Source of the DNA: JACCZX01 sp963791315
GTDB lineage: Bacteria > Pseudomonadota > Gammaproteobacteria > Burkholderiales > Burkholderiaceae_F
DNA: 64,000 nucleotides
Assembly (NCBI GenBank): GCA_963791315.1
Contig: CAWBRQ010000002.1
Location: 124,001 to 188,000, forward strand
Direction of reading: 5' to 3'
The translations under genes were made by a program, and so were the position numbers. The notes below the pieces were generated by a model that worked only from the letters and a program-made list of their open reading frames with translations, did no database searches and was not told where the DNA came from. Positions 1 to 8,411 of this stretch are shown one piece after another (within the stretch, counting starts at the first letter, position 1; each line of letters starts with the position of its first letter).

Positions 1-567
1 CTTGGTATGACGGCAGAGGGCATCGTATCGGTGCTGTTTCAGGGACGAGAGTTCACGGCTTTCGATGTTCGGCAAACGGCGTGGGCGGTCGTGGGGTATT
101 CGGTGGGTCTGCTGGGGCTGATCGCGGTCAAGATCCTCGCGCCGGGCTTTTACGCGCAAAAGGATATTCGCACCCCGGTCAAAATAGCGATTGTTGTGCT
201 GATCGCCACGCAGCTTGCCAACGTTGTGCTCGTGCCCATTTTCGCGCACGCCGGTCTCGCGCTTTCGGTCGGACTCGGCGCTTGCGCCAATGCCCTGGCG
301 CTTTTTATCGGGCTGAGAAGAAGAAGGTTGTATCAGCCCTCGGCCGGCTGGATCTCATTTGTCGCGCGCCTTGCGATCGCGCTGGCTGTTTTGGCGGCTA
401 TCTTGTGGTGGGCGCAGCGGCCCCTTGCCTGGTCGGCGATGCAGGATGTGCCGTGGCAAAGAATCGCGTGGCTCGCTGCAGTTATCGGCGCCGCTACCGT
501 CGGATACTTCGCCGCACTGTTCGCGCTGGGTTTCAGGATGCGCGACTTCGGAGTGCGTCGGGTCTAG
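1..567 (+). CDS. murJ: Lipid II flippase MurJ, C-terminal part (cut by window start)
   Basis: The reading frame is open from the first base, so the gene starts outside the window and about 188 residues remain. The visible part is strongly hydrophobic, with at least five membrane segments and the stretch ILAPGFYAQKDIRTPVKIA, which is typical of the MurJ/MviN family. MurJ flips lipid-linked peptidoglycan precursors across the inner membrane. Its TAG stop overlaps the stop of the convergent DUF962 gene inside a shared CTAG. Family assignment is by recognition of the C-terminal motif and hydrophobicity pattern. Confidence 0.88.
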   Translation, partial: LGMTAEGIVSVLFQGREFTAFDVRQTAWAVVGYSVGLLGLIAVKILAPGFYAQKDIRTPVKIAIVVLIATQLANVVLVPIFAHAGLALSVGLGACANALALFIGLRRRRLYQPSAGWISFVARLAIALAVLAAILWWAQRPLAWSAMQDVPWQRIAWLAAVIGAATVGYFAALFALGFRMRDFGVRRV

Positions 568-1070
568 CCGGGCTCCGAGCGCGCGGCCATCTGCTCCATG
601 CGCTCGGCGACGTCGCGCTTGTAGCCGAAGGCGAAGAACACCTCGGCCATCAGGAAGATGGGTGCAATGAAGACCTGAAAGAAATTGTCCATCAGCGCCG
701 GCTTTTTGCCTTCGAAGACGTGCCCGATCAACTGCAGCGCCCAGCCGCCGACGAAGGTTGCGGCGAAGACGACCAATGCCGACCGAACGCCTTCGCTTGC
801 AACGCCGTGTGCGGCCACCAGCAGGACCGCGACAAATAGAGTCATCGCTGCAGCGAGTACCGCGTCGAGTCGAAAGTAGTAGATCAGCACAATGACCGCC
901 AGCACGGTCGCCGCCGAAATCGAGAAGCCGCCCACCTCGACCCGCGCCAGGTCCAGCAGCACGAACAGCGAGAACATGATCAGTGGAACGCCGACAAAGT
1001 GCGTCAGGCGGTTCTTCGGATTGCGGTGATAGCGCAGGTAGACCGACATCTGCTCTTCGAGTGTCTTCAT
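564..1070 (-). CDS. DUF962 / Mpo1-like membrane protein
   Basis: A 168-residue protein starting MKTLEEQMSVYLRYHRNPKN. The early H-x-N-P-x-N and THFVGVPL elements, followed by several hydrophobic segments, are characteristic of the DUF962 (YGL010w/Mpo1-like) family. Yeast Mpo1 is an Fe-dependent dioxygenase acting on 2-hydroxy fatty acids; the bacterial role is unproven. The start at 1070 is preferred over longer in-frame starts because GGAGGGG sits just upstream and homology begins there. It ends tail to tail with murJ. Confidence 0.8.
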   Translation of the reverse strand: MKTLEEQMSVYLRYHRNPKNRLTHFVGVPLIMFSLFVLLDLARVEVGGFSISAATVLAVIVLIYYFRLDAVLAAAMTLFVAVLLVAAHGVASEGVRSALVVFAATFVGGWALQLIGHVFEGKKPALMDNFFQVFIAPIFLMAEVFFAFGYKRDVAERMEQMAARSEPG

Positions 1071-1093
1071 GACCCCTCCGCTCGGCTCGCTGG

Positions 1094-1600
1094 TTAGTTC
1101 ACCTGTTTCAGCATCGTGTCGGCATCGCTCACTTCGAACTTGCCGGGGCCTTCGACGTTCAGTCCCTTGACGACGCCATTGTCGACCAGCATCGAGAAGC
1201 GCTGGCTGCGTACGCCCATGCCGCGCGCGGTCAAATCCAATTCGAGCCCGAGCTTCTTCGTGTAAGCCGCCGAACCGTCGGCCATCATCCGGACCTTGCC
1301 GCCGGTTTTCTGGTCGCGACCCCACGCGCCCATCACAAAGGGGTCATTGACCGACAGGCACCACACCTCGTCGACGCCCTTGCTTTTCAGTGCATCGAAC
1401 TGCTGCACGTAGCCTGGGACGTGCTTCGCGGAACACGTCGGGGTGAACGCGCCCGGCAATCCGAAGATCACGATCTTCTTGCCCTTGGTGAGGTCCTGCA
1501 CCTTAAACGTATTGGGCCCGAGCGAGCAGCCTGCGGTTTCGGTCTCGACGAACTCCTGCAACTCACCCTCGGGCAGCTTGTCGCCGACTTTGATCGTCAT
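1094..1600 (-). CDS. Peroxiredoxin, Prx5/AhpC-TSA type
   Basis: A 168-residue thiol peroxidase of the Prx5 group. The peroxidatic cysteine is Cys56 in GLPGAFTPTCS, the signature Pro-x-x-x-Thr-x-x-Cys loop of the family. The length matches stand-alone bacterial Prx5 proteins and no glutaredoxin domain is attached. It reduces hydrogen and organic peroxides in the cytoplasm, usually with glutathione/glutaredoxin as reductant. It lies just upstream of the DUF962 gene on the same strand, 23 bases away, so the two may be cotranscribed. The identification is firm; the reductant is inferred. Confidence 0.93.
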   Translation of the reverse strand: MTIKVGDKLPEGELQEFVETETAGCSLGPNTFKVQDLTKGKKIVIFGLPGAFTPTCSAKHVPGYVQQFDALKSKGVDEVWCLSVNDPFVMGAWGRDQKTGGKVRMMADGSAAYTKKLGLELDLTARGMGVRSQRFSMLVDNGVVKGLNVEGPGKFEVSDADTMLKQVN

Positions 1601-1641
1601 GATTGAGTTCCTATGATGATAGCGGGAAAACAGCAGACAGT

Positions 1642-3416
1642 CTAATCGCCCAGCGCGACACCCTCACGGCGCGGATCGGCCCCACCGGCCCAACCCTGGG
1701 AACCATTCGGCAATCGGACTCTAACGATTCCCTGCAAGCCGCTCGCCATGTCGATCTCGCGCACATCGTGCCCGCGCGCTTTCAGGGCTTCGACCATCGA
1801 CGGGCTGAACTGACCACGCTCGAGCTCGGTCGGCCCGTTGCGCGAACCAAAGTTCGGCAGCGAGATCGACTGCTGTACATCCAGATTCCAGTCGAGCACG
1901 CCGACCAGCGTTTTGGCCACGTAACCGATGATCTGCGACCCGCCGGGCGAACCGACACTGCCCACCAGCTGTCCGCTGGCGCGATCGAACACCAGCGTCG
2001 GTGCCATCGAGCTACGCGGACGCTTGCCGGCTTGCACTCGGTTGGCGATTGGCATGCCATCGGCGACTGGGGCAAAGGAAAAGTCCGTCAACTGATTGTT
2101 CAACAGAAAACCGCGCACCATGATGCGCGAGCCAAATACGTCTTCGATCGTGGTTGTCATCGACAACGCATTGCCGAAGCTGTCGACGACCGAGATGTGC
2201 GATGTAGCGGTTTTGTGCGCCGATGCATCCTCGGCGGCTGCGACTCGATTACCCGCAGGCGTCCCCGGCTTGGCAACGCCCATGCTGCGATCGCTGATCA
2301 GTTGCGCGCGCTGCTTCAGATACGCAGGATCGAGCAGAGCCGCGACATCGACTTTGACGAAGTCGCTGTCAGCGACGTACAGGCCGCGGTCGGCAAACGC
2401 CAGGCGGCCGGCTTCGGCAAACAGGTGCACTGCATCGGGCTGAGGTTCGAGCTTGCCATTAGCGTTGACCGGCGGCACTACTGCGATGTTGCGCGCCGCA
2501 AAGACGCCGAGCATTTGTGCCACCGCAATGCCACCCGATGACGGCGGCGGGAAGCCGCACACACGCCATTGCTTGTAGTCGGTGCAAATCGGCTCGCGCT
2601 GCTTGACCTGGTACGAAGCAAAATCCGATAGTGCGAGCTGTCCGGCGTTTGACCGCGAGCGCACTGCCTTGACGATGTCGGATGGAATGTCGCCGGCGTA
2701 AAGCGCGTTCGGGTTTGCTGCGATCGCGCGCAACGTCGCGGCCAGCTCCGGATTGCGCATCGGAGTACCGACTGCCTTGGGCGTGCCATCAGAATTGTAA
2801 AAATAAGCTGCTGCTGCGGGATCGAGCTTCAAATACTTTTCAGTACCGAGCTGCATATTGAGCCGCTCAGACATCGGAAATCCGCTTTCTGCCAGCTTGA
2901 TTGCGGGGTCAAACAACCGCGCCCACGGCAGTTTTCCGTACTGCTTGTGTGCGACTTCCAGCATTCGTACCGCTCCGGGGGTGCCGACCGACCTCCCTCC
3001 GACCACGGCGTCGTAAAACGCCATCGGCTTGCCGTCGGGCAGCAGGAACAATTTCTCATCGGCTGCCATTGGCGCGGTCTCCCGCCCGTCATAGGCGACG
3101 ACTTTGCGGCCATCCCAATGCATCAGGAACGCGCCACCACCGACGCCCGAGCTTTGCGGCTCGACCAGTGTCAGCACCATTTGAATCGCGATCGCGGCGT
3201 CGACCGCGCTGCCACCCGCTCGCAGAATTTCTCGACCCGCTTCGGTCGCAAGTGGATTGGCCGACGCGGCCATGTGTTTGCTCGCCGTGACGCTGTTCAA
3301 GCCCGGCCGAAAGGCCGACGACGCTTCGGGTTGAGACGGTCGATCGCTGCGGCGGCTGCGCATGCGACAAGCAGCGCGGCGGCGGCAATGGCGGCAGCGT
3401 GGCGCTTCGTTCTCAT
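1642..3416 (-). CDS. ggt: Gamma-glutamyltransferase (frame broken near the N-terminus)
   Basis: The main open frame covers 573 residues and is a full GGT. The autoprocessing nucleophile is Thr387 in KTATSHISVVD, with the GSPGG oxyanion-loop motif downstream. The enzyme cleaves the gamma-glutamyl bond of glutathione and related compounds in the periplasm. No signal peptide is in this frame. However, an ATG at 3416 with a GGAAGGAG ribosome site opens another frame reading MRTKRHAAAIAAAALLVACA, a clear export signal. The two join if one base is removed around 3335-3345. The true start is therefore probably 3416, and the gene carries a single frameshift, likely a sequencing error. Confidence 0.9.
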
Positions 3417-3429
3417 GGGGTGCTCCTTC

Positions 3430-4201
3430 CTATTTTGGCGGCAGCCGGATCGCGCCGTCGAGGCGGATCGTTTCTCCGTTCAGCATCACGTTTTCAATGA
3501 TGTGTTTGGCGAGCGCTGCGTATTCGTCGGGCCTGCCGAGACGCGACGGAAACGGCGGTTGCTTACCGAGCGCATCTTGCACCTCCTGCGGCATGCCGAG
3601 CAACATCGGCGTGGCAAAAAGCCCGGGTGCAATCGTTACGCAGCGAATGCCCTGGCGCGCCAGGTCGCGCGCGATCGGCAACGTCATGCCGACCACGCCG
3701 CCCTTGGACGCTGCGTAGGCAGCCTGCCCGATCTGCCCATCGTAGGCCGCGACCGATGCCGTGTTGATCAACACGCCACGCTCGACCGTCGGCTGTGGCG
3801 TCCAGCCTGGACATCGCATCGGCCGCGACGCGAATCATGTTGAATGTGCCGATCAGGTTGATGCCTGATCACGCGCGCGAAGCTCGGCAATGCGTGGGGT
3901 CCCTCCTTGCCGACCGTTTTCTCGCCGATCGCGACGCCCGCGCAGTTGATGAGTCCGCGCAACGGCGCCGAGGGCCTGCGCGGCGTCGACCGCCGCCTTG
4001 GCATCCTGTTCATGGGTCACATCGCAGCGAATAAAGCGCGATCCGGCGCCGAGTTCGCGCGCCAGCGATTCGCCTTTGTCGGCTTGAACGTCGGCGATGA
4101 CCACCTGACCGCCGCTGCGCCGCGATCGTCCGCACGTACACGCTTCGCCCAGACCCGGAGGCACCCCCGGTGACGATAAAAACGTTGTTATTGATCTGCA
4201 T
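3430..4201 (-). CDS. Short-chain dehydrogenase, 3-hydroxyacyl-CoA dehydrogenase type 2-like (several frameshifts)
   Basis: Pieces in three frames rebuild one SDR of about 257 residues. The start at 4201 gives MQINNNVFIVTGGASG, the NAD-binding glycine motif. QVVIADVQADKGESLA follows in another frame, then GLINCAGVAIGEKTVGKEG, and finally LINTASVAAYDGQIGQAAYAASKGG with catalytic Ser, Tyr and Lys. The GEKTVGKEG and YDGQIGQAAY segments are typical of HSD17B10-like 3-hydroxyacyl-CoA dehydrogenases used in fatty acid and isoleucine breakdown. At least four indels lie between about 3800 and 4165. It is downstream of nothing obvious and 13 bases before ggt. Confidence 0.82.
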
Positions 4202-4243
4202 GAATCCCCCGCGAGCAAGCGAAGGATTCTAGTCAGATGTTGA

Positions 4244-4702
4244 TCAGCGGAAAGTGCAGCGCGCGAACAGCCAGAGGGTGCCGTTGATGTTGCCGTCGCC
4301 GCTCGATTTGGTGCGTGCACGCACCATTGGCAGCTGACAGTTGTCGGTATCGAAGCCGGCGGAGTTCATGAATCCCCGCATCGACTCGGAGGGAACGCCT
4401 ACGTGGAACTTCGGACGCGTGTATTCGCCGGTGCTGGTGACACGTGGCTCTTCGAGCTGAATCGCAGAGCCGAGCCAGCTCGAACTTGAACCGGCAGACG
4501 TCCTCGACGTCGTGGCGGGTAGAGATAGTGCAGACGCGCCGGATAGTGCAGACGCGCTGGAAGCGGCGCGCTGCTGTCGTGCCAGAGCGCCTTCCGGCAA
4601 CACGTCGAGTCTTAACTGAGCTGCGCACGGCAGTGCGGCAGCCGCGAGCAACAGACAGAAGGCCGGTTTAAACAGTGTCAGCGATGTACGAATGGAAAAC
4701 AC
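4244..4702 (-). CDS. Small secreted protein of unknown function
   Basis: A 152-residue protein with a GTG start and the ribosome site AAGGACC just upstream. Residues 1-28 form a classical signal peptide ending at ALPCAAQ. The middle is rich in Ser and Ala (SASALSGASALSLP), and part of it is encoded by an 18-bp near-perfect tandem repeat at about 4525-4560. The C-terminal half has two cysteines and no motif I can name. I do not recognise the family. It stands alone, with 183 bases of unremarkable DNA separating it from the GNAT gene upstream. Confidence 0.55.
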   Translation of the reverse strand: MFSIRTSLTLFKPAFCLLLAAAALPCAAQLRLDVLPEGALARQQRAASSASALSGASALSLPATTSRTSAGSSSSWLGSAIQLEEPRVTSTGEYTRPKFHVGVPSESMRGFMNSAGFDTDNCQLPMVRARTKSSGDGNINGTLWLFARCTFR

Positions 4703-4885
4703 GTAGGTCCTTATTCAATCTCAGTGTACGTGTACCAGTGGCAGCAATCTGACCGTTTTTAGGTAGCGCTTGCAAGTATCCAGTTGGATGACTAAAGCGA
4801 CGCGCGAAAAAGCGAGCAAATAGCGCGCCAGTGTTGCAAACGATGGGATGAACGCGAAACGAATGACGAGCGCCGAAGGACTACC

Positions 4886-5398
4886 TCAAAACGGTGCATC
4901 GCCCGCACCAAGGGAGCGCTGCATGATGACCACATCGACCCAGCGATCGAACTTCCGGCCGACCGAGGTCAGTACGCCCACGTAGGAAAATCCGCACGCA
5001 CGATGCGCGCCAATTGACGCTGCGTTATGCGAATCGCCGATTACCGCGAGCATCTGGCGTAGTCCGAGCACGGTACATCGGTCGATGACGCCATTGAGCA
5101 ATGCTTGACCGATACCTAGCCCGATTGCATCGTGCGCGACGTAAACAGAGTCTTCGACCGTGCTGCGATACGCCGCGCGTGGGCGAAACTCATTGGCGTA
5201 GGCATAACCGGCAATACGGCCGTCGGCTTCGGCTACCAGATACGGTAGCCCCGTTTGCACGATGCGCGCATGACGCGCCCGTATTTCGGGCACGTCAGGT
5301 GGCTCGGTCTCGAAAGTGCCGAGCCCAGTCATTACATGATGCGCATAGATCGCTTGAATCGCCGGCAAGTCGTCATCAACGGCTGAGCGTATGCGCAT
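4886..5398 (-). CDS. GNAT-family N-acetyltransferase (phosphinothricin acetyltransferase-like)
   Basis: A 170-residue GNAT enzyme starting MRIRSAVDDDLPAIQAIYAH. The segments GLGTFETEPP, YAYANEFRPRAAYRSTVEDSV and the acetyl-CoA loop GLGIGQALL match the PAT/YncA (MddA) group, which acetylates phosphinothricin, methionine sulfone or similar amino-group substrates. A longer in-frame start exists, but it reads into the end of the pyrophosphatase gene and adds a non-conserved Arg-rich leader, so 5398 is preferred. The start lies 16 bases after the hppA stop on the same strand. The actual substrate is unknown. Confidence 0.85.
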   Translation of the reverse strand: MRIRSAVDDDLPAIQAIYAHHVMTGLGTFETEPPDVPEIRARHARIVQTGLPYLVAEADGRIAGYAYANEFRPRAAYRSTVEDSVYVAHDAIGLGIGQALLNGVIDRCTVLGLRQMLAVIGDSHNAASIGAHRACGFSYVGVLTSVGRKFDRWVDVVIMQRSLGAGDAPF

Positions 5399-5414
5399 CG
5401 CGCTTGACGTTGCG

Positions 5415-7580
5415 TTACTTGGCCGGCACCCCGACTGGCGCCGGAGGCGCCGGCGAAGCGGGCGGAGCGACTTGCATCGCGGGGGCCACCACCGGTGGCG
5501 TGGCAGCCGTCGTTGGTCGTCCGCCGTACACACTGGCAATGATCGGCACGATCAGCAGGGCGACGATGTTGATGATCTTGATTAGCGGGTTCACAGCCGG
5601 ACCGGCAGTGTCCTTGTACGGATCGCCGACCGTGTCGCCCGTGACTGCGGCTTTGTGTGCGTCCGAACCCTTGCCGCCGTGATGGCCTTCTTCGATGTAT
5701 TTCTTGGCGTTGTCCCACGCCCCGCCGCCGGTGGTCATCGAGATCGCGACGAAAAGCCCGGTGATGATGGTGCCCATGAGCACGCCGCCAAGCGCCGCGG
5801 GACCGAGCACCAATCCGACGAGGATCGGTACCAGCACCGGCAACAGTGACGGAATCATCATCTCCTTGATGGCTGATGTCGTCAGCATGTCCACCGCGCG
5901 GCTGTAGTCAGGCTTCGCGGTGCCTTCCATGATGCCCTTGATGTCCCGAAACTGCCGGCGTACTTCCTCCACCACCGCACCGGCCGCACGTCCGACCGCC
6001 TCCATCGCCATCGCGCCAAACAAGAAAGGAATCAATCCGCCTATGAAAAGGCCGACGATGACGTTCGGATCGGACAACTCGAATGTGATATTCAGCCCGG
6101 CCGCTGCGAGTCCACCGGTGTAATCAGCAAACAGTACAAGCGCGGCCAGCGCGGCCGATCCAATCGCGTAGCCCTTGGTCACCGCCTTCGTCGTATTGCC
6201 CACGGCGTCGAGCGGATCGGTCACATCGCGCACTTCCTTCGGCAAGCCGGCCATCTCGGCAATACCACCCGCGTTGTCGGTGATGGGTCCGTAAGCGTCG
6301 AGCGCGACGATGATGCCGGTCATCGAAAGCATCGCCGTGGCGGCGACCGCAATACCGTACAGACCGGCCAGCCAGTACGAGGTCAAAATGGCAACGCAGA
6401 TGGCAATCACCGGCCAGGCACACGACTTCATCGAAACGGCAAGTCCAGCAATGATGTTCGTTGCGTGCCCGGTTGTTGACGCCTGCGCTACGTACTTGAC
6501 GGGCTTGAATTGCGTGCCGGTGTAGTACTCGGTGATGTACACCAGTGCTGCGGTCAACACCAAGCCAACGACAGCGCACAGATACAGGCTCATTACGGTG
6601 ACTTTGGGCGACAGGGCGGTCGCGATCACCGGTCCGAGAATCCATTGCGTGACTGGCCAGAACAACACAAGCGAAATTGCGCCAGCAACCAAGAGTCCCC
6701 GATACAGCGCGTTCATGATCTTGCCGCCGGGGCGCGCCTTGACGAACATGCAGCCGACGATCGACGCCAAGATCGAGACGCCGGAAATCACCAGCGGATA
6801 AACGATGCCGGCGTCGCCGGCGCCGCGGAAGACGAAACCGCCGACCAGCATCGTGGCGATGACCGTCACTGCAAACGTTTCGAACAGGTCCGCCGCCATG
6901 CCGGCGCAATCGCCGACGTTGTCTCCGACATTGTCGGCGATCACCGCGGGATTGCGCGGATCATCTTCGGGGATGCCGGCCTCGACTTTGCCTACCAGAT
7001 CGGCGCCGACGTCTGCACCCTTGGTGAAAATTCCCCCGCCGAGCCGCGCGAAGATCGAAATCAGCGACGCCCCGAACGCAAACCCGATCATCGGATGCAG
7101 CAGCTCGCGCACGCTTGCCGCGGCGTGCGTTGAGCGCAGCACCCAGTAAAAGCCGGCGACGCCGATCAGCCCGAGCCCAACCACCAGCAGGCCCGTGATA
7201 GCGCCGCCCCGGAACGCCACGTTCAGCGCCGGGTTCAGCCCGAGCGTTGCGGCCTGCGCGGTCCGCACGTTGGCGCGTACCGAAACGTTCATGCCGACAT
7301 AGCCCGCTGCGCCGGACAGCACAGCACCCAGCACGAACCCGATGGCGGTCCAGTTGCCGAGCTGCGGCACGAGCGCGATGATGATCGCGAGCACGACGCC
7401 GACGATCGCAATGGTTCGATACTGGCGATTCAAGTACGCCTGCGCGCCTTGTTGTATCGCGGCCGCGATTTCCTGCATTCGAGCATTTCCCGCGGGCTGC
7501 TTCAGAATCCACGAAATGGACCACACGCCGAAGACCACCGCCGCGAGACCGCAGGCGAGCGCGAGTGCCAATCCAGACAT
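5415..7580 (-). CDS. hppA: K+-insensitive membrane proton-translocating pyrophosphatase
   Basis: A 721-residue polytopic protein with about 16 membrane segments. It hydrolyses pyrophosphate and pumps protons across the inner membrane. The substrate-binding motif DVGADLVGKVEAGIPEDDPR lies near residue 190. The GNTTKA motif puts Lys465 at the position that is Ala in K+-dependent enzymes, so this should be the K+-independent H+ pump. AAGGAGA precedes the ATG. The C-terminal 40 residues are Pro/Ala-rich, a tail longer than in most homologues. The reading frame is intact over 2.1 kb. Confidence 0.97.
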   Translation of the reverse strand: MSGLALALACGLAAVVFGVWSISWILKQPAGNARMQEIAAAIQQGAQAYLNRQYRTIAIVGVVLAIIIALVPQLGNWTAIGFVLGAVLSGAAGYVGMNVSVRANVRTAQAATLGLNPALNVAFRGGAITGLLVVGLGLIGVAGFYWVLRSTHAAASVRELLHPMIGFAFGASLISIFARLGGGIFTKGADVGADLVGKVEAGIPEDDPRNPAVIADNVGDNVGDCAGMAADLFETFAVTVIATMLVGGFVFRGAGDAGIVYPLVISGVSILASIVGCMFVKARPGGKIMNALYRGLLVAGAISLVLFWPVTQWILGPVIATALSPKVTVMSLYLCAVVGLVLTAALVYITEYYTGTQFKPVKYVAQASTTGHATNIIAGLAVSMKSCAWPVIAICVAILTSYWLAGLYGIAVAATAMLSMTGIIVALDAYGPITDNAGGIAEMAGLPKEVRDVTDPLDAVGNTTKAVTKGYAIGSAALAALVLFADYTGGLAAAGLNITFELSDPNVIVGLFIGGLIPFLFGAMAMEAVGRAAGAVVEEVRRQFRDIKGIMEGTAKPDYSRAVDMLTTSAIKEMMIPSLLPVLVPILVGLVLGPAALGGVLMGTIITGLFVAISMTTGGGAWDNAKKYIEEGHHGGKGSDAHKAAVTGDTVGDPYKDTAGPAVNPLIKIINIVALLIVPIIASVYGGRPTTAATPPVVAPAMQVAPPASPAPPAPVGVPAK

Positions 7581-7623
7581 GCTTGTTCTCCTTGCTTAAA
7601 TTGTTATGACCGTTAGTTCAATT

Positions 7624-8280
7624 TCACGAAGCCAGCGCGGCTAGTACACGCTGCTTGATTTCATCGACGCTTCCCACCCCAGAAATGCGGCGGTACTTCG
7701 GCGCTTCAGCATTGCCGCTCACGGCCAGGTCGGAGTAGTAGCCGACCAGCGCACTGGTCTGATCTCGATACACGCCAAGGCGCTTGCGCACAGTTTCTTC
7801 CTTGTCGTCGTCGCGCTGGATCAACGGCTCGCCGGTCACGTCGTCCTTGCCTTCGACCTTCGGCGGATTGAACTTCACGTGATACACGCGGCCGCTTGGT
7901 GCGTGGACCCTCCGGCCGCTCATGCGCTCGATGATGTCGCTTTGCGGGACGTCGATCTCAAGCACGTAATCGAGCTTGACGTTGGCGTCGTTCATTGCCT
8001 CGGCTTGCGGGATCGTGCGGGGAAAACCGTCGAACAGATACCCGCTTGCGGTATCGGGGGCGCGCAGGCGCTCCTTTACCAGACCGACAATGATGTCATC
8101 TGACACCAGAGCGCCGGTGTCCATCACCTTCTTGGCGGCCAGGCCAAGGGGCGTGCCGGCGACAATCGCGGCGCGCAACATGTCTCCGGTGGAGATCTGC
8201 GGAATTTTGTAACGCTCCTTGATGAAAGCTGCCTGCGTCCCTTTGCCCGCACCTGGCGGGCCGAGCAGTACTAGTCGCAT
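7624..8280 (-). CDS. adk: Adenylate kinase
   Basis: A 218-residue long-form adenylate kinase. GPPGAGKGTQ at residues 7-16 is the P-loop, and DGFPRTIPQAEAM is the AMP-binding/Walker B region. The LID has the non-zinc type sequence HAPSGRVYHVKFNPPKVEGKD. It interconverts ATP, AMP and ADP in the cytoplasm. In relatives adk is usually beside kdsB; here an orphan periplasmic binding protein gene separates them. The gene is intact. Confidence 0.98.
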   Translation of the reverse strand: MRLVLLGPPGAGKGTQAAFIKERYKIPQISTGDMLRAAIVAGTPLGLAAKKVMDTGALVSDDIIVGLVKERLRAPDTASGYLFDGFPRTIPQAEAMNDANVKLDYVLEIDVPQSDIIERMSGRRVHAPSGRVYHVKFNPPKVEGKDDVTGEPLIQRDDDKEETVRKRLGVYRDQTSALVGYYSDLAVSGNAEAPKYRRISGVGSVDEIKQRVLAALAS

Positions 8281-8370
8281 CTTCGTCCCCGACTTCTCTT
8301 GTAGTTATGTGCGACTGCCGCGGTCTTTGGCAAAGCAGCGCGCGAGTTTACCCAAATGAGCGTACGCAAC

Positions 8371-8399
8371 GAAAAGGGCCGGCGAACCGGCCCTTGCAA
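8371..8399 (-). terminator. Rho-independent terminator after the peptide-binding protein gene
   Basis: A perfect 9-bp stem, AAGGGCCGG with CCGGCCCTT around the loop CGAA, lies 17 bases beyond the stop of the substrate-binding protein gene. On the minus strand it runs into TTTTCG. Confidence 0.8.
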
Positions 8400-8411
8400 C
8401 GCGCATATTTC

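Noticed and set aside
1603..2541. A 312-codon open frame opposite ggt
   Set aside because: It is antisense to the catalytic part of ggt and has typical shadow composition.
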